NCBI GenBank assembly: GCA_033725935.1
Contig: MU867100.1
Coordinates: forward strand, 124,001-188,000
Origin: Cladorrhinum sp. PSN259
Taxonomy: Eukaryota > Ascomycota > Sordariomycetes > Sordariales > Podosporaceae
DNA: 64,000 nt
Reading direction: 5' to 3'
The position numbers and the translations under genes are program-made. Of the stretch, positions 1 through 11,137 are shown in pieces. The notes under the pieces are model-generated. The model ran no database searches. It saw only the letters and a list, made by a program, of their open reading frames with translations, and had not been told where the DNA came from. The first letter of the stretch is position 1; every line of letters starts with the position of its first letter.

Positions 1-258
1 GCTGCCAAAGTGGAATTCCAAGCCCAGAGTGTGGATCTCGACCTCCCTACCACGGATTCTCCGACACCCAAGCGCTACAAGGCCCAGGTACCGCTATTTG
101 GAACGATAGACACGGAAAAGTCAACCTTCAAGGTCTTGGGCACCAAGCTGGAGGTGACACTAGTCAAGGCAGACGGCAGCTCTTGGCCGGTGCTTCGCAG
201 TGACGATCGCTTAACTGGAGAGATTCTCCAAGTTGGCCGGGCGGGAAGGGCGCAGTAA
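1..258 (+). CDS. CHORD/CS-domain cochaperone, C-terminal fragment
   Basis: The frame is open from the first base and ends at TAA 256-258, giving the last 85 residues. The sequence matches the C-terminal part of a CS (p23-like) domain. Landmarks are the K-R-Y-K stretch, then K-S-T-F-K-V-L-G-T-K-L-E, then a S-W-P-V-L-R-S-D-D segment. In the CHORD family this domain follows two zinc-binding CHORD modules and binds Hsp90 as a cochaperone. The CHORD modules would lie upstream of the window, so their presence is inferred from the CS type and not seen. It could also be another CS-domain protein of the Sgt1/p23 group. No intron is visible in this part. Confidence 0.75.
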   Translation, partial: AAKVEFQAQSVDLDLPTTDSPTPKRYKAQVPLFGTIDTEKSTFKVLGTKLEVTLVKADGSSWPVLRSDDRLTGEILQVGRAGRAQ

Positions 259-1755
259 ACGTAAAGAAGGTAGCAAATATCGCATCTGATAATGCAGTTT
301 GTAGGCCTCTACCAGTCCTGTTCGTTGCCCAAGGTGACAGCCAAGGGGCGGCTCACGGGGACATCAAGCTCAGATCCCGCTGCCTAGAATGCTTGAAAAA
401 AAAAAAGTGGCCAAAAAGAACCTGCTCCCAACTTTGGCTTCAGCTTATAATGAGATCAGATAAGGCATGCGGAACGGGGAATGTGGCAGAAAAAGAAAGG
501 CCGTAAATTGGCTTGGTCAACAAGCGGATGTCACACAAACCAAGGCCGAAAAAGAAGGTTGACAGAGTGAAGGAGATATGCCGATATGCATCACAAATCT
601 GCATCCTTCCAGCCTTAGCCGCAACGCTACGTCCCTCCGTCCAAGTGTTCGGCTGCTGTACGCCTCAAACGCCATCTTCCGACGGGGGTGCTGTGTCTTG
701 GCCCTTTTGGTCCAGATACCAATATCAAATAGGGTGTAAGATCATCCACCGTAATCTCTTTTTCCTTTCGCATGCTGAAGGAAATAGGCGAATTGCCATC
801 CCGTCATCGATGCCCAATTTTTTTAATTGTCGGTGTGAGTTTATCTTTTCTGGGAGTGCCAGCTTGTATTCTTGTCTCACCATGGGAATTACGTGCTTCC
901 CTGCCTACCCGTATCTTAGAAAGGCCAAAAAACGAAAACGGGAACTCCGGCAGCCATGTATATGGTTGGTAATGGCGGGAAGGGGTTGAGAGCCATGTCA
1001 GAAAACGTTGAGGATCGTCATGGTATCGGTCCCCTTTTCGCATTCATACACACACGCTCCCTCTTTATCATACTTTTTTTTAGTATCACACCCCTCCCCC
1101 GTGATAGGTTCATTCGCTGCTAGTTCGTCAGTCTTAGCTTTGTCAAGGGAGAAAAATGAGGAGAAAAATGTTTCCCGGCTCCCGATCCTCTGGTAACCGA
1201 TCACGTAATGGAGCCAGTCCCTCGGCGATGACGATACCCAAAAGTTTCACTTTGACCTGCGATGTAAGTCAGCTGAGATATGTGTTTTGTCTCTCTCTGA
1301 CATCTGCAATCTGCATCCTTGGGTGTTCGCTTAATTCCTTCCACTCACAAAGGGGCATTTCAAAACAATAATCATCCATTCTCAGCAACTTCTTAACTTG
1401 TCACATGCATTTTTGTACTATTTTCCCTCCCTTGCTTTTCGTATTCCATGAAAACAACAAAATGGGCGAACAACAGGGAAAAAATCTAGCTCTTCAAAAC
1501 AGTCGTTGTGCTTCCTGCGGTGTCTTCTGCGGTGCTTCCCTAGGCTTGTAAACTCGGATATTCAAAAACGGTCACTTACCATTTTCCGTTGGGCGGCATT
1601 TGTATGCACATGTACTGTACACTACGTATGTTATTCCGTTTCAGCGGTTTTATGAAACTAGACTAGTGTACAACTATAAAAACATAAAAAAAAAGTTTAT
1701 TTAAAAATGGTCACTCACACACAGTCAGAAGGATTTTACCTTTTTTGGAATGTAA

Positions 1756-1779
1756 CACCACCACCACCACCACCACCAC
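1756..1779. repeat. (CCA)n microsatellite
   Basis: About eight consecutive CCA units in non-coding DNA between convergent genes. Confidence 0.85.
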
Positions 1780-2039
1780 TTCTACTACCCGTCCGTCATC
1801 CATCCATCCCTCCAGGCTTCTGCCTTTTTTTTTTCCCCCTTGAGAGGAGCTTTTGCTTTCTTATCACGGACGAATCGGGTGTAACCAAAAAACTTTCCAG
1901 GTTTCATCCCTACCCATGTTCTACAACTCTCTTGGGAGACTAACCTCAAGATCTACAACTATATTCCAAAAAGAGACGGAGAGAGAGAGCAAAGAAGTTT
2001 ACAACGTCAGCCACCATCTCGGGCGGGGGGTGGTGCCGC

Positions 2040-2076
2040 CCCCGGGCGGGGGGGGGGGGGTGGGCCNNNNNNNNNN

Positions 2077-2126
<50 letters not shown>

Positions 2127-2165
2127 ACCCCCACCACCACCCCCCCCCCCCCCCCCCCCCCCCCT
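2040..2165. other. assembly gap with G/C homopolymer flanks
   Basis: Ten N at 2067-2076 are preceded by a GGGCGGGG-type stretch and followed by a C run broken by only a few A bases. Normal T-rich sequence resumes near 2165. The fixed gap size and homopolymer edges suggest contig ends joined at a site that could not be resolved. The true length and sequence are unknown. Confidence 0.9.
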
Positions 2166-2963
2166 TTTTTTTTTTCTTTTTCTTTTTTTGATTAATTGCC
2201 CAGAGTTTTGGGTTGAACAACAACCACAAATCCCATCAGCTCCACAGAGAGAGGACGGGATATCAAATCAACACCCTTTTTTTTTCTTGGGAATTCCCTA
2301 TCCCAGCATTTCCGATAGATTGATTGATAATTAATCCATGTCTTCTTGTTTTCCATTCCGGATGGATCGCTGTCACATCGAATGAGAGAGACTCTTTGCA
2401 TATCATTTTTTGTTTCTTACTGTTACCAAACCCACGCAACGTTTGGTTTGTGCTATCTGCAAAGTAAAAAGAAAATCCTCAGTGTAAGACACAACAAGTT
2501 TCTACACGTGCTATGTGGTGAGTTTTGTTCCAAAAGCTGAACCCCTGTTTGTTCCCCATTGCCGTAACCTTCCAAACCCAACCAGGGCCAAGCCAAGCGA
2601 TGAATGTGTGTGTGCCTGTGCCCTTGAAACCATCCATGTGGTTAGAGTCGAAAGAAAAAAAGACGCTCGTAAAAATAAGATTTCCTGGATGTATGCGGTG
2701 GGATCTCCCATAATCGTCCAATGCCAATAAAACAAGAAAACAGAAAAAAACCAGCGAGGGAAGGGGAATTGGGCCCCTAAACTCTCTCAAATCCCAGTTC
2801 CCGCAAAACGCTAAAGTTCAAACAATCATATTTTAGTGCCCTTCAAAAATACCAGAATCCAAAACGAAACATGCGCTCCACTAAAAAAGAAAAAAGAAGA
2901 AAAAAAACAGAGTTTTCCTCAACCTGCGTGGAGGAAGGAAAAAGGCAAAAGGGGTCTGCTCCG

Positions 2964-4124
2964 TCATACAGGAGAGTCTCTCGGCGTGGTTGACCGCCCT
3001 GTCCTGGTTTCGTTTGGCAGTTCGATCTTTACCACTGGCGATCTCGGGACCGTGAAGCTTGAATTGCTTGGCCCAAGTAATGGTCGTTCGACCACGAGGG
3101 CTCGCGTTGGGGGAGCCATTCCGGAGAAAATTGTAACCATTTCCTTCCGGAAAGCGACAATGACGTGGCCGCTTTCACTTTTGCAGAGGACTTCGCCCCG
3201 ATCGCTGCTGATTTTGCCTGGATCTTCGGTAAATCTGAGGATTGGGGAGCCATCCACGGTGTACCCAACGAGCTTGGCCGGGATTTCGGATTCTTCCTTT
3301 TCACTTTCTTCTCCGAAGATGGTTTGCCTGTAAATGATTGGTCAGCGGCTTGTCTCATCCACACCCGTTTCCTCCCGGTAAGGCGCATTGTGCAAACATA
3401 CTCTCTGCTGATTGGCAAGCCGTTCAGCTCTCGACTGGAGCTACTGGTTGAGACTGCGCGGTGTCGGCTTGCACTCCTGGGTCGAATCTTTACGGCCCGC
3501 TTCCGGACGGCATGGTGAAATGCGTGGCCGATCCCGGCAACAACAAGCACAGGTGTGCCTAGAGCCAATGCCCAAGGTCTAAATATCCAATATTAGCAGT
3601 TGTCTAAAGGTTCGGTCAACCAAGAATTTGAACATCTTACGGATTCTTCCTTCCCCTAAGGCTGTTGGAAACGGAGAGCAGGATGCCAAAGACAGCAATG
3701 AGCGATCCGACTTGCAACATTGTCCATGTAGACCAATACAGGGACATGAGATCCTCTCCGTCACAAAACTGAAGAGCCATGAGTGCAAAGACTTCCATGA
3801 CAACGGCCACCACGGAGATGGAGGCGTAGAGGCTGCAAATGTAGAAACATTTTTTCATGCGGTTTCTGTATTCTCGGGATCCTGGTTCGAGGTCCTGTAC
3901 TTTGTCGAGGTCACTAAAACAAGGTGTTAGTACGTTTTGGAGGGCGTGAATGACAAGAACAAGACCGACCCGCTGTACTTCCAAGAGGACAGGAAGAGCA
4001 TGGCAACGACGAGTATGAAGAGAAACCAATAGATGAAGTCGAATTCCCGACGCGCGAGATGGGAAGCGAAGGCGGCATAGTGCGCACACTGCGCAGGGTC
4101 AATTCCAGCAGAACTTCCCGCCAT
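2964..4124 (-). CDS. four-helix integral membrane protein of unknown function
   Basis: Four exons fit: 4124-3979, 3913-3641, 3578-3402 and 3327-2964, giving 319 residues. Introns are 65, 62 and 74 nt. The first has a TACTAAC branch site and TTTTAG acceptor, and the third runs from GTATGT to TTTACAG. All junctions keep frame. Hydrophobic helices lie near residues 28-47, 71-97, 107-131 and 143-162. A basic stretch and a hydrophilic tail of about 150 residues follow, with an acidic E-E-S-E-K-E-E-S-E patch. There is no signal peptide, so the N terminus is probably cytosolic, and four helices place the tail there too. I recognise no family. The first donor (GTACAG) is weaker than the others, so that boundary is least certain. 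The start ATG is preceded in frame by a nearby stop. Confidence 0.8.
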
Positions 4125-5139
4125 AATGGTCAGGGCTCACTTCGGTGGCTTGATGAGAAGAAGATTGACAAAGTCTGAAATAGAATGAGACGCCGGTAGA
4201 GTCGGTGAGAAAGCCCAACGTTGAAGAAGCTAGTGAATCCAAGTCTGTCCCGAATGCCCCAGTAGCGCAAGGACCTAGTCATGAACGTGGTCTCTGGCTC
4301 ATGGAGCCAGGGGAGCGCTTGAATAAATACCAAGAGGCCAACGGCCAGACAGGCAAGAGACCAAAGGCAGGCTGACGTATTGGAGGACGATACTTTCACC
4401 GGTAGCCCAGGTTCATCGGTGCAACCGTGCCGAGACTGCATATGAATCGTTGTGGATCTGTTATCACTAGACTCATGGCGAAGCTGATAAACTAAACACC
4501 CAGCGCGTTGAGAAGAGGCAAGACATGCATGGACAAGACCTTTTCTGTGTATGGCCAAACACAAACATGCATCCCAGCCGGCACCTGGTAGAAGGAAAAT
4601 GGAGAGGGGGTGTGTGGAGAGCAATGGGGGGCGTGAAGGTGTGAGACCCACTAGGCATCCCCGGTGAGAAACAAGAAGGATTGATGTTGATGAGTGATTG
4701 TGCGGGACGAGAGAGTATGGAAAGCCGCAGAAACAAGCCTTGCGCACAGCAATCGAGGTTGAATTGGTCTTGGATCCCATTTCGGCGGTTTGGCATCGTA
4801 GATTGGTATTTGCTCCACAATCCTTGGCAACCACAACGGACTGCGGCAGAGCGAACAAGAGCCCCACGGCCGATCAGCTAGCTTAGCGGTAAGGGAAGTT
4901 GGGCAGTTGGAGCCAAGAGGTACCCGGGTCCGAAGACGACGATCAGAGTTTCCGCGAGGCCCGGTGGTGCGCGCCGCCAAGACGCTGCGTCTTACAGGCG
5001 GGCTGGTCAATATCTTTCCCATCTTGTTGTTGTCCTGTCCTCCGTCTCCAGATGCTCCCCCTCCTCCACCTGCCTCCCATTCTCCGCCCCTCCGTTTCTA
5101 AACATGCCCCGTAGTTTCTCTAGGAACAAAGGCCGCAAT
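4125..5139. other. upstream region of the four-helix protein
   Basis: About 1 kb between the start of the four-helix membrane gene and the stop of the next minus-strand gene. It should hold the promoter and 5' leader of the former and the 3' end of the latter. A 245-codon open frame crosses it on the minus strand (4867-4130) but begins at GTG and shows no recognised family or splice support, so it is not annotated as a gene. Confidence 0.6.
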
Positions 5140-6483
5140 CTAGTTCATACCCGGCATGAGATCCACCGCATCAAGGATCATTGACTTTCTTAATATATAT
5201 TCTCGGAGCCACAAGAACTCTTCCCCTTCCTCCTCGCCGAAGCGATATTCCTCAGAGAAGCCGAAAGCGCATGCAATCTTGTCGAGGGCCACCCGCTCCT
5301 CCTCGTAGAGCCAACGATGCCGCAATGGCGTCCCGATTGCCCATGTGACGCGCTTCATCTGATCGTTCTGAGTGAAGGCTGCAACCATGCCAATTGAGGC
5401 CGTAAACCCCACGTAGCATAAAACACCAACAAAGGCGATGTTGGTGGCTGTTGCGGGATCCCATGAGTTTTGAATCTTGGCAAGCTCCGTGGCGATAACG
5501 TAGAGCGCAACCGGGGTAGCTGCCACAACGGTTGCTGGGAGAATTGCTTTCTTGATGAGCTTGGATCGCAGGAATGCCTTGGCCGAATAGGTGTTTTCCA
5601 ATACGCCAATCGCTGCCTCCATATCCCGGGCTTCGATTGCGGCATCAAGAGCAGCGTCAGCAATAGCAGGATCGACAGCCTTTTCCGCCTTGTTGGGATT
5701 CACCTCGACATAGTTGATAGTGCCGCCGACTTCCTTTGGCTTGGGTTTGCTGGCGTACAGGCCCAGGACATGAGGCAAGGTTTGTGGTCTGCCAAGTTGA
5801 GACTGGAGTCGGACATACTCTTCAAGCACCTTTGAGGTGATGACAACAGCGGGGTGAGTGACGATTGCATACGCCGCGTCTGAGACCTTGTCGACAATGT
5901 CCTCCGGCCGTGAAGAAGGGCCAGCCATGCTGGAAACCCTTGAGGGGCCACCTTCCAAACCTAGCAGATGCGAGGTTGGCCTATCCTCTGCTGCGGCAAC
6001 CTTGGACTGGCGCTCCTGGGAGTCTGCTACCCGTCTCACATCTAACTGGGCACATGCCTGCAGGGCAGTGAGCGTCATGTGCTCAGATGGAATACCCAAA
6101 TGGGCCATGAAGCCCTTGGTGACACGGTCCACAGCAGCCGTGATCTCTGCCAAGTCGGGCATTCTGGGCAACATTTCCTTTAGCTCTCCGACGCCGCTCT
6201 CACTGCCGGATGATGGCTTGGGCCTGGCAAATCTGTCGTGGCCGGCATTAGCAGTTTGCGAGGTTTGCGGGCGCTTTGATTTCAAACATGGCTGCGACGT
6301 TGCCAGTGACCGAGTGGCGATCGTCCAGGTAGGGTTTGCTGGATATGGCCTGGAGACGTGTCTGGCAGAGTGGAGTGTGACGAAGGAGCGCTTGGCGGGC
6401 TGTATCAATGGACTGCCAGAGACAAGCTCACAGGTCTGGCGAAGTCGCAGGGCCGACCCGGCTTGGTACGGCCGACGGAGCAT
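5140..6483 (-). CDS. mitochondrial membrane protein, fungal, unknown function
   Basis: Single exon, 447 residues. The frame is open further upstream, but the ATG at 6483 was chosen because it starts a typical mitochondrial presequence: the first 70 or so residues are rich in Arg, Ser, Ala and Leu and almost free of acidic residues. A variable linker and a helical region follow. Two membrane helices lie near residues 313-334 and 348-371. The end is charged, with an E-E-E-R motif and an acidic G-E-E-E-G-E-E patch. This suggests an inner-membrane protein with both ends on the same side. The C-terminal half looks like a conserved ascomycete family of unknown function; I cannot name it. It is transcribed away from the verprolin gene, sharing a 960 bp intergenic region. 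Confidence 0.85.
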   Translation of the reverse strand: MLRRPYQAGSALRLRQTCELVSGSPLIQPAKRSFVTLHSARHVSRPYPANPTWTIATRSLATSQPCLKSKRPQTSQTANAGHDRFARPKPSSGSESGVGELKEMLPRMPDLAEITAAVDRVTKGFMAHLGIPSEHMTLTALQACAQLDVRRVADSQERQSKVAAAEDRPTSHLLGLEGGPSRVSSMAGPSSRPEDIVDKVSDAAYAIVTHPAVVITSKVLEEYVRLQSQLGRPQTLPHVLGLYASKPKPKEVGGTINYVEVNPNKAEKAVDPAIADAALDAAIEARDMEAAIGVLENTYSAKAFLRSKLIKKAILPATVVAATPVALYVIATELAKIQNSWDPATATNIAFVGVLCYVGFTASIGMVAAFTQNDQMKRVTWAIGTPLRHRWLYEEERVALDKIACAFGFSEEYRFGEEEGEEFLWLREYILRKSMILDAVDLMPGMN

Positions 6484-7443
6484 ATCGGAATGAGGCTGTG
6501 CAGAGCAGAGAGGTGTGTAGAGGTCAAGATGAATGCCCAGACCGTTGGGGTGACGGCAGATAAGGTGGGGAGGTAAATAAATAGAGTGGCGATCCCGAGT
6601 CTTTCTGTGAACAGAGGGCAATTGAGAAGGTATCAATTGCTTCGAAACGGTGCTGGTCCAGACGGTACAATGGCGTACAGCAGCTGCCCGGTGGGAGGTG
6701 GGGAGAAAAATGAGGTTAAAGATTTTAGGCGTTGCAGTCAAAAGAAACTTAGAAAGCTCCGGTGAACTAAGAAGCTTCTGCAGATCCTTGCATTGGCCGT
6801 CCTCGATGGCGGGCGGATCCCCGGGCCTTCCCCTCATGACCTCGTTTCCAGCAAACCTTCGATAATTCAATACTGAGTATGGTTAACTCCACAAGACATT
6901 TCCTGTTCAAACAAACATGGCTTTACTTTTCCACAACTTCTAGTAGTACCCAGGGGATTTGCCAAGCGGCGATGGTGTAGTTATCGTCAACTACCCTACC
7001 TAGAAAGGAATATTAAGTATACGGCAAGGAGGCACTACAAAAGGGTGCCAAGAAAGAATTGCATCTGATGTGGCTTGACCCATGCTGACTCGTAATCCTA
7101 TCTCCACCCCCGAGTGCCCAGTCCACAGCTGAGCCACATTCAGTCCCCTGGAGTGACGCAGGTAGCCAGTGCCGGTCTCACAGTGTCCCGGTCTTTCATC
7201 ACCAATTTCCAAATTCCACGTTCCAATCAATCCAAAGTCCATCTCAGCCCAGGCAGTCACATTGCCCGTTTGAAGAGGGGCACAACACAACGCCAACGAT
7301 TTCTTACAGGAGCACCCGGGCTTCTCCTCATTTTGAATTAAACGCTGAACGGCCTGCTTCGAACTCACCCCCATCCTAGCTCCCCGAAACCGACAACTGC
7401 CGACGACTTCGGAATCCATCGTCTCCCAGCTTTGCAACTTACG
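6484..7443. promoter_or_regulatory. divergent intergenic region between mitochondrial protein and verprolin genes
   Basis: The 960 bp separates the start codons of two divergent genes and must contain both promoters and leaders. I see no strong TATA box. CT-rich and CA-rich stretches precede the verprolin ATG, as is common for fungal leaders. No other gene is supported. Confidence 0.6.
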
Positions 7444-8817
7444 ATGCCGCCCCCTCCACCACCGCCGCCTCCCCCGCCGCCAGGGTTCGGCGGACCTCCT
7501 CCTCCTCCTCCTCCACCACCAGGAGGCGCTCGCCCTCCAGCGGCGGCGACTAGAGGAGCGCTACTCTCAGATATCACCAAAGGGAAGGCTCTCAAGAAGG
7601 CAGTCACAAATGATCGATCCGCACCGCAAATTGGAGCAGGGGGCGCGGTCTCTGGAAGTGCTGCTGCAAAATCGTCGCTCGGAGCGCCTCCTGTTCCCGG
7701 CATGGCCCCGAAGCCTCCGGGCTCTCTCGCTCCTCCAGTACCCGGAGCACGCGCTAGGAGCAACAGCGACCAAAGTGACAGACACCATCCGCCATCATCA
7801 AACACAGATGGACCGCCTCAGTTAGCCGGCTTGTTTGCGGGCGGCATGCCAAAGTTGCGCAAAACTGGCGGAGGGGTTGATACGGGAGGTAAGGATAGCA
7901 TGCGCTCCGTTGACCGAGTATCAAGTACTGACAATCTCACAGCAAATCAAGACTCTTCATATCGATCAGATCCAGAATCATCACGGTCGGCTCCTAAACC
8001 ACCAAGCATGTCAGCACCACGACCTCCTATAGGGGCTGCGCCCTCAATTCCGGGAAGACCATCGCTGCCTGGTACAGGTCTTAAGAAGGCTCCACCTCCG
8101 CCGGTCGGGAAAAAGCCCCCTCCACCTCCTCCTGGATCACGGAAGCCATCATCTATTGTTCACTCAGGGGCCCCTCCTCTTCCTGGCACTGTAGCTCCTC
8201 CTCCCCCACCGTTTTCTGCTCCTCCCCTTCCTGCTTCGTCGGCACCTTCGGCCCCACCAGCTCCCCCTCCGCCGCCTCCGTCTGCAGCACCACGACCCCC
8301 GCCAACACCAGCTCGTTCACAGCCGCCTCCACCTCCACCATCGGCATCAACCAGCAACCTTTCCCAAAGCATCGCGGCTCAAGCAGCTATCCGTGCTGCT
8401 TCGAGCGTGACATCACCAGCGGCACCTCCGCCTCCTCCTCCTCCACCCAATGACGCACCCCGTTCATCAGCACCGCCCTCAGCACCCCCGCCACCCCCTT
8501 CAGCAGCTCCAGCGCCTCCGCCGCTTGCTCATTCTGCATCCACTGCGTCTGCTAGATCCTCGGGGTATGCCTCTTTGCTGGATCCAAGCAACTTCACCCT
8601 GGCGCCCAACGGCTCAGGAGGCAAGACACCAAGTCCGTCACGAAGTGCAGCTCACACCCCCGGAGGCGTTTCTGGTACTCGGTACATAGTGGAAGACTCA
8701 CGATGGAGGTTTATTAGTGAGGAGAACTTTCCGAAACCTAGAGATTTTGTTGGTGGACCGAGACGCTACCGTGCTGGCAGGGGAAGCAGCGTGCCACTTG
8801 ATTTGAGTGCATTTTAA
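7444..8817 (+). CDS. vrp1: verprolin / WIP-family actin regulator
   Basis: Verprolin binds monomeric actin and the WASP homologue (Las17) and promotes Arp2/3-driven actin patches at endocytic sites. The protein opens with M followed by 12 prolines. A WH2 actin-binding motif lies near residues 36-55 (L-L-S-D-I then L-K-K) and a second WH2-like motif near 127-146 (L-A-G-L-F-A-G-G-M-P-K-L-R-K). Long polyproline runs fill the middle. The last 37 residues carry the WASP-binding type end (W-R-F-I-S-E-E-N-F-P-K-P, then R-R-Y-R). An intron at 7889-7942 (GTAAGG, TACTGACA branch, CACAG) is 54 nt with no stop, so it is easily misread as coding. Removing it gives G-G-V-D-T-G-A-N and a 439-residue protein. 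The ATG at 7444 is the first in frame. Confidence 0.93.
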   Translation: MPPPPPPPPPPPPGFGGPPPPPPPPPGGARPPAAATRGALLSDITKGKALKKAVTNDRSAPQIGAGGAVSGSAAAKSSLGAPPVPGMAPKPPGSLAPPVPGARARSNSDQSDRHHPPSSNTDGPPQLAGLFAGGMPKLRKTGGGVDTGGKDSMRSVDRVSSTDNLTANQDSSYRSDPESSRSAPKPPSMSAPRPPIGAAPSIPGRPSLPGTGLKKAPPPPVGKKPPPPPPGSRKPSSIVHSGAPPLPGTVAPPPPPFSAPPLPASSAPSAPPAPPPPPPSAAPRPPPTPARSQPPPPPPSASTSNLSQSIAAQAAIRAASSVTSPAAPPPPPPPPNDAPRSSAPPSAPPPPPSAAPAPPPLAHSASTASARSSGYASLLDPSNFTLAPNGSGGKTPSPSRSAAHTPGGVSGTRYIVEDSRWRFISEENFPKPRDFVGGPRRYRAGRGSSVPLDLSAF

Positions 8818-8944
8818 AGGTGTTTAATGTGTAGGATTGAGGTTTACATTATTTGAATTCAAGGAGTTGAAGAATACAAGGGCTGTTGTTTGCTGTACTT
8901 GGTCTCACACAAAAATAATAATAATTACCATGGCACGGGGTAGT

Positions 8945-8981
8945 ACACACACACACACACATACACACACATACACACACA
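8945..8981. repeat. interrupted (CA)n microsatellite
   Basis: Alternating AC units broken by two AT steps, about 130 bp after the verprolin stop. Confidence 0.9.
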
Positions 8982-9736
8982 AAGACAGGATCCAATCAAT
9001 TCACCAGTCAGCAAGCAATAATTAAAATGTGGCGGTTATAGCTTTCTGGAGTCAGATGTTGCAAAGACGAAAATTCGGATTCAGAAAAAGCATTGTTTAT
9101 AAAATGGATAAGAGAACTACCTAGATTGCTCAAAACAGACAGCTATCTCTCTGGGGGGTTGTTATGGCCTATGGTAGTTTAATAAATCAGGTACAAGAGA
9201 CTGGTTTCATTCATGAATAGAAAGCGAAGAAAGGAGAGGGGTATGGCATTGAACAAATCGGGAAATAGACCAGCTTGAAGAACATCCAAGGAAGAAACAA
9301 AAAAATTGAGAAGCAAAAGTAACTGCGAAACCATGTCGCCCGAGTATCAGAAGCCAGCCTCGAAAACAAGAAAGTCGACGCGAAGATGAGAGATACAGAA
9401 AATGCTTTTCAGAGTCGATAACGACAGTTGCGGCGGCCCAACACCAAGCGTTCATTATGAAAAGCTTGACCGGTTCCGAAGGGGGGGTATCAATGGTTGT
9501 TTTGGGTAGTGGAAGTGTTGGGCCTTATTTTTTTTTTTTTTTGGGGGGAGGTGGTAGGTATCCATCATCAGCAGCTGAGTGGTTACCTTACTCGAGCCCA
9601 TTTGTTTGATGATGTTGGGGGGCGCAACATATGATGAGCTGCGGTTGCTGTAGCGACAGACGGGAAGGAGAAGAGGAGGGTATTGAGTCGAGTGGACGGG
9701 TTTAGGTGTGAAGAGGAGGTGGAGCTAGCCCCTGAT

Positions 9737-9774
9737 GTTGTTACTGCTGTTGTTGTTGTTGTCGTTGTTGTTGT
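9737..9774. repeat. (TTG)n trinucleotide repeat
   Basis: Imperfect TTG/CAA repeat with single-base interruptions, in non-coding DNA. Confidence 0.8.
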
Positions 9775-11120
9775 AGCAACAGGAAGACCAGGGGATGAAG
9801 AGGGAGGGCGGCAGGCATGAGTAGATGCTGTGGTCGGGGTGATGTTAGTTGGTGTTGAAGGGTAGCGAGGAGAAAAAGACTTGGTAGGACTGACTGGGGG
9901 CTTGGCTTCACTTCGACGTGCTTGAGCTCGTGCTTGAGGTGCCACTGGCTGTGTAAAAGGGTGGCAACTCTTCGCTGCTGCTTTGGTTCACAGGAGAGCT
10001 AGGGCAGAAGGAGGAGTTCATTGTGGCGGTTGGGAGTATGTATGGTGGTGGTTTGATATGATGGAGAGTCTTGAAATGGTGAAAAAGAGTATGTATGTTT
10101 TGATCTGTGGGAGAAATGATCTGAATTCTCTAGCTGTCTGGATGCCCAAATACCCTCTTATTTATACTTGCTCGACCATGCTGTTGAGCCTCAAGTACCT
10201 TTTCCCACGGACAGCAAACACACCTCTAATACGTATATGGTGTGGGGTTGACGGCGAGATGGATCCCCCAGTCCATCCCAGTTACCCCAGCCGACATTCA
10301 CAGATCGAGCGAAGATAATTCATTGTTGCATGAGGACCAAGGCATCCTATTGGGCAGACGTGTTGATGGCGTTCATGTGGTTGCAATGGGGTGGCAGCTC
10401 AATCTTCCTCCGCTTCCTTTGGCCCCGAGAGCACTTTGAGCCGCAATTTTGGGATACTTTGGGTATTCCCATTCCCACTTGGAGAGGAAGGGCGGGGCAT
10501 CAGTCAAGCTCTCCTCATCCTTTGCTGTCGGATGCATGCATACAGCAAGCGGGTCCCGGACACGCATATGGCGCCGCTTTATCTGTCTGTGGTTAGGGGA
10601 ATCATGTTGTTTCTTGCCAAGTTGCTTTGCTGTTGGTTCGAGGGATACAAACTGCTTACTCACGCGTCCCCGAAGACATTGTCTTTTTATGTTTCGGTCG
10701 TTGGAGAAAGACATCACACGGGAGGGAATCTGAATGAATAGATAGCGTTTATAAGATACTGGGGAGAAAATGACTTGTGAGAGCCCAGCCATGGTCAACA
10801 GGTGAGATTTTTATATACCAAGTACACCAACAGATCTCCCCGGACCCATGCCCGACCCGACGGTTCCTGGTGCAGGCTTCTTCAACACGAGCCGAATTTC
10901 CAAATCCCTATTTCAAACAAGTTCCAAGAGCCTCAAGGGCCTCACCAGATGCTTAGATCAACGTCATGTGTGAAATGGGAGTATAAAGCCCATGTTTGCA
11001 AACTGAACCTGCCTCTTTATCTGCTGTTGTAAACGATGCATCTTGAAGCCGAAAGATGATGATTTGGTTTATCTCTTCCTTCCCTTCCCGACCGATTTTT
11101 ACCTGCCTTCCTCCCTCCCT

Positions 11121-11137
11121 CCCCCCCCCCCCCCCCC
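11121..11137. repeat. poly-C tract
   Basis: Seventeen consecutive C following a CTCCCTCCCT run. Confidence 0.9.

Larger units (their letters stand above)
259..2963. other. intergenic region with low-complexity tracts and an assembly gap
   Basis: This 2.7 kb lies between two convergent genes and holds no reading frame I can support. It contains scattered A and T runs, a (CCA)n tract near 1756-1779, and a gap of ten N at 2067-2076. The gap is bordered by a G-rich stretch on the left and almost 90 nt of near-pure C on the right, followed by T-rich DNA. Short frames here show no splice-linked continuation or recognisable composition. Confidence 0.7.

Noticed and set aside
4130..4867. 245-codon open frame on the minus strand
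   Set aside because: Starts at GTG, shows no known domain, and ends just before the start of the four-helix membrane gene in a different frame. Treated as chance; homology search or RNA-seq could reopen it.
6484..6870. N-terminal extension of the mitochondrial membrane protein
   Set aside because: The frame is open, but the internal ATG at 6483 starts a clear mitochondrial presequence, so the extension is likely untranslated leader.
9583..10025. Minus-strand ATG with a downstream intron-like CCAACTAAC...CACAG
   Set aside because: The spliced product is about 70 residues of Ser/Thr and Asn runs driven by a (TTG)n repeat. Evidence is too weak for a gene call.
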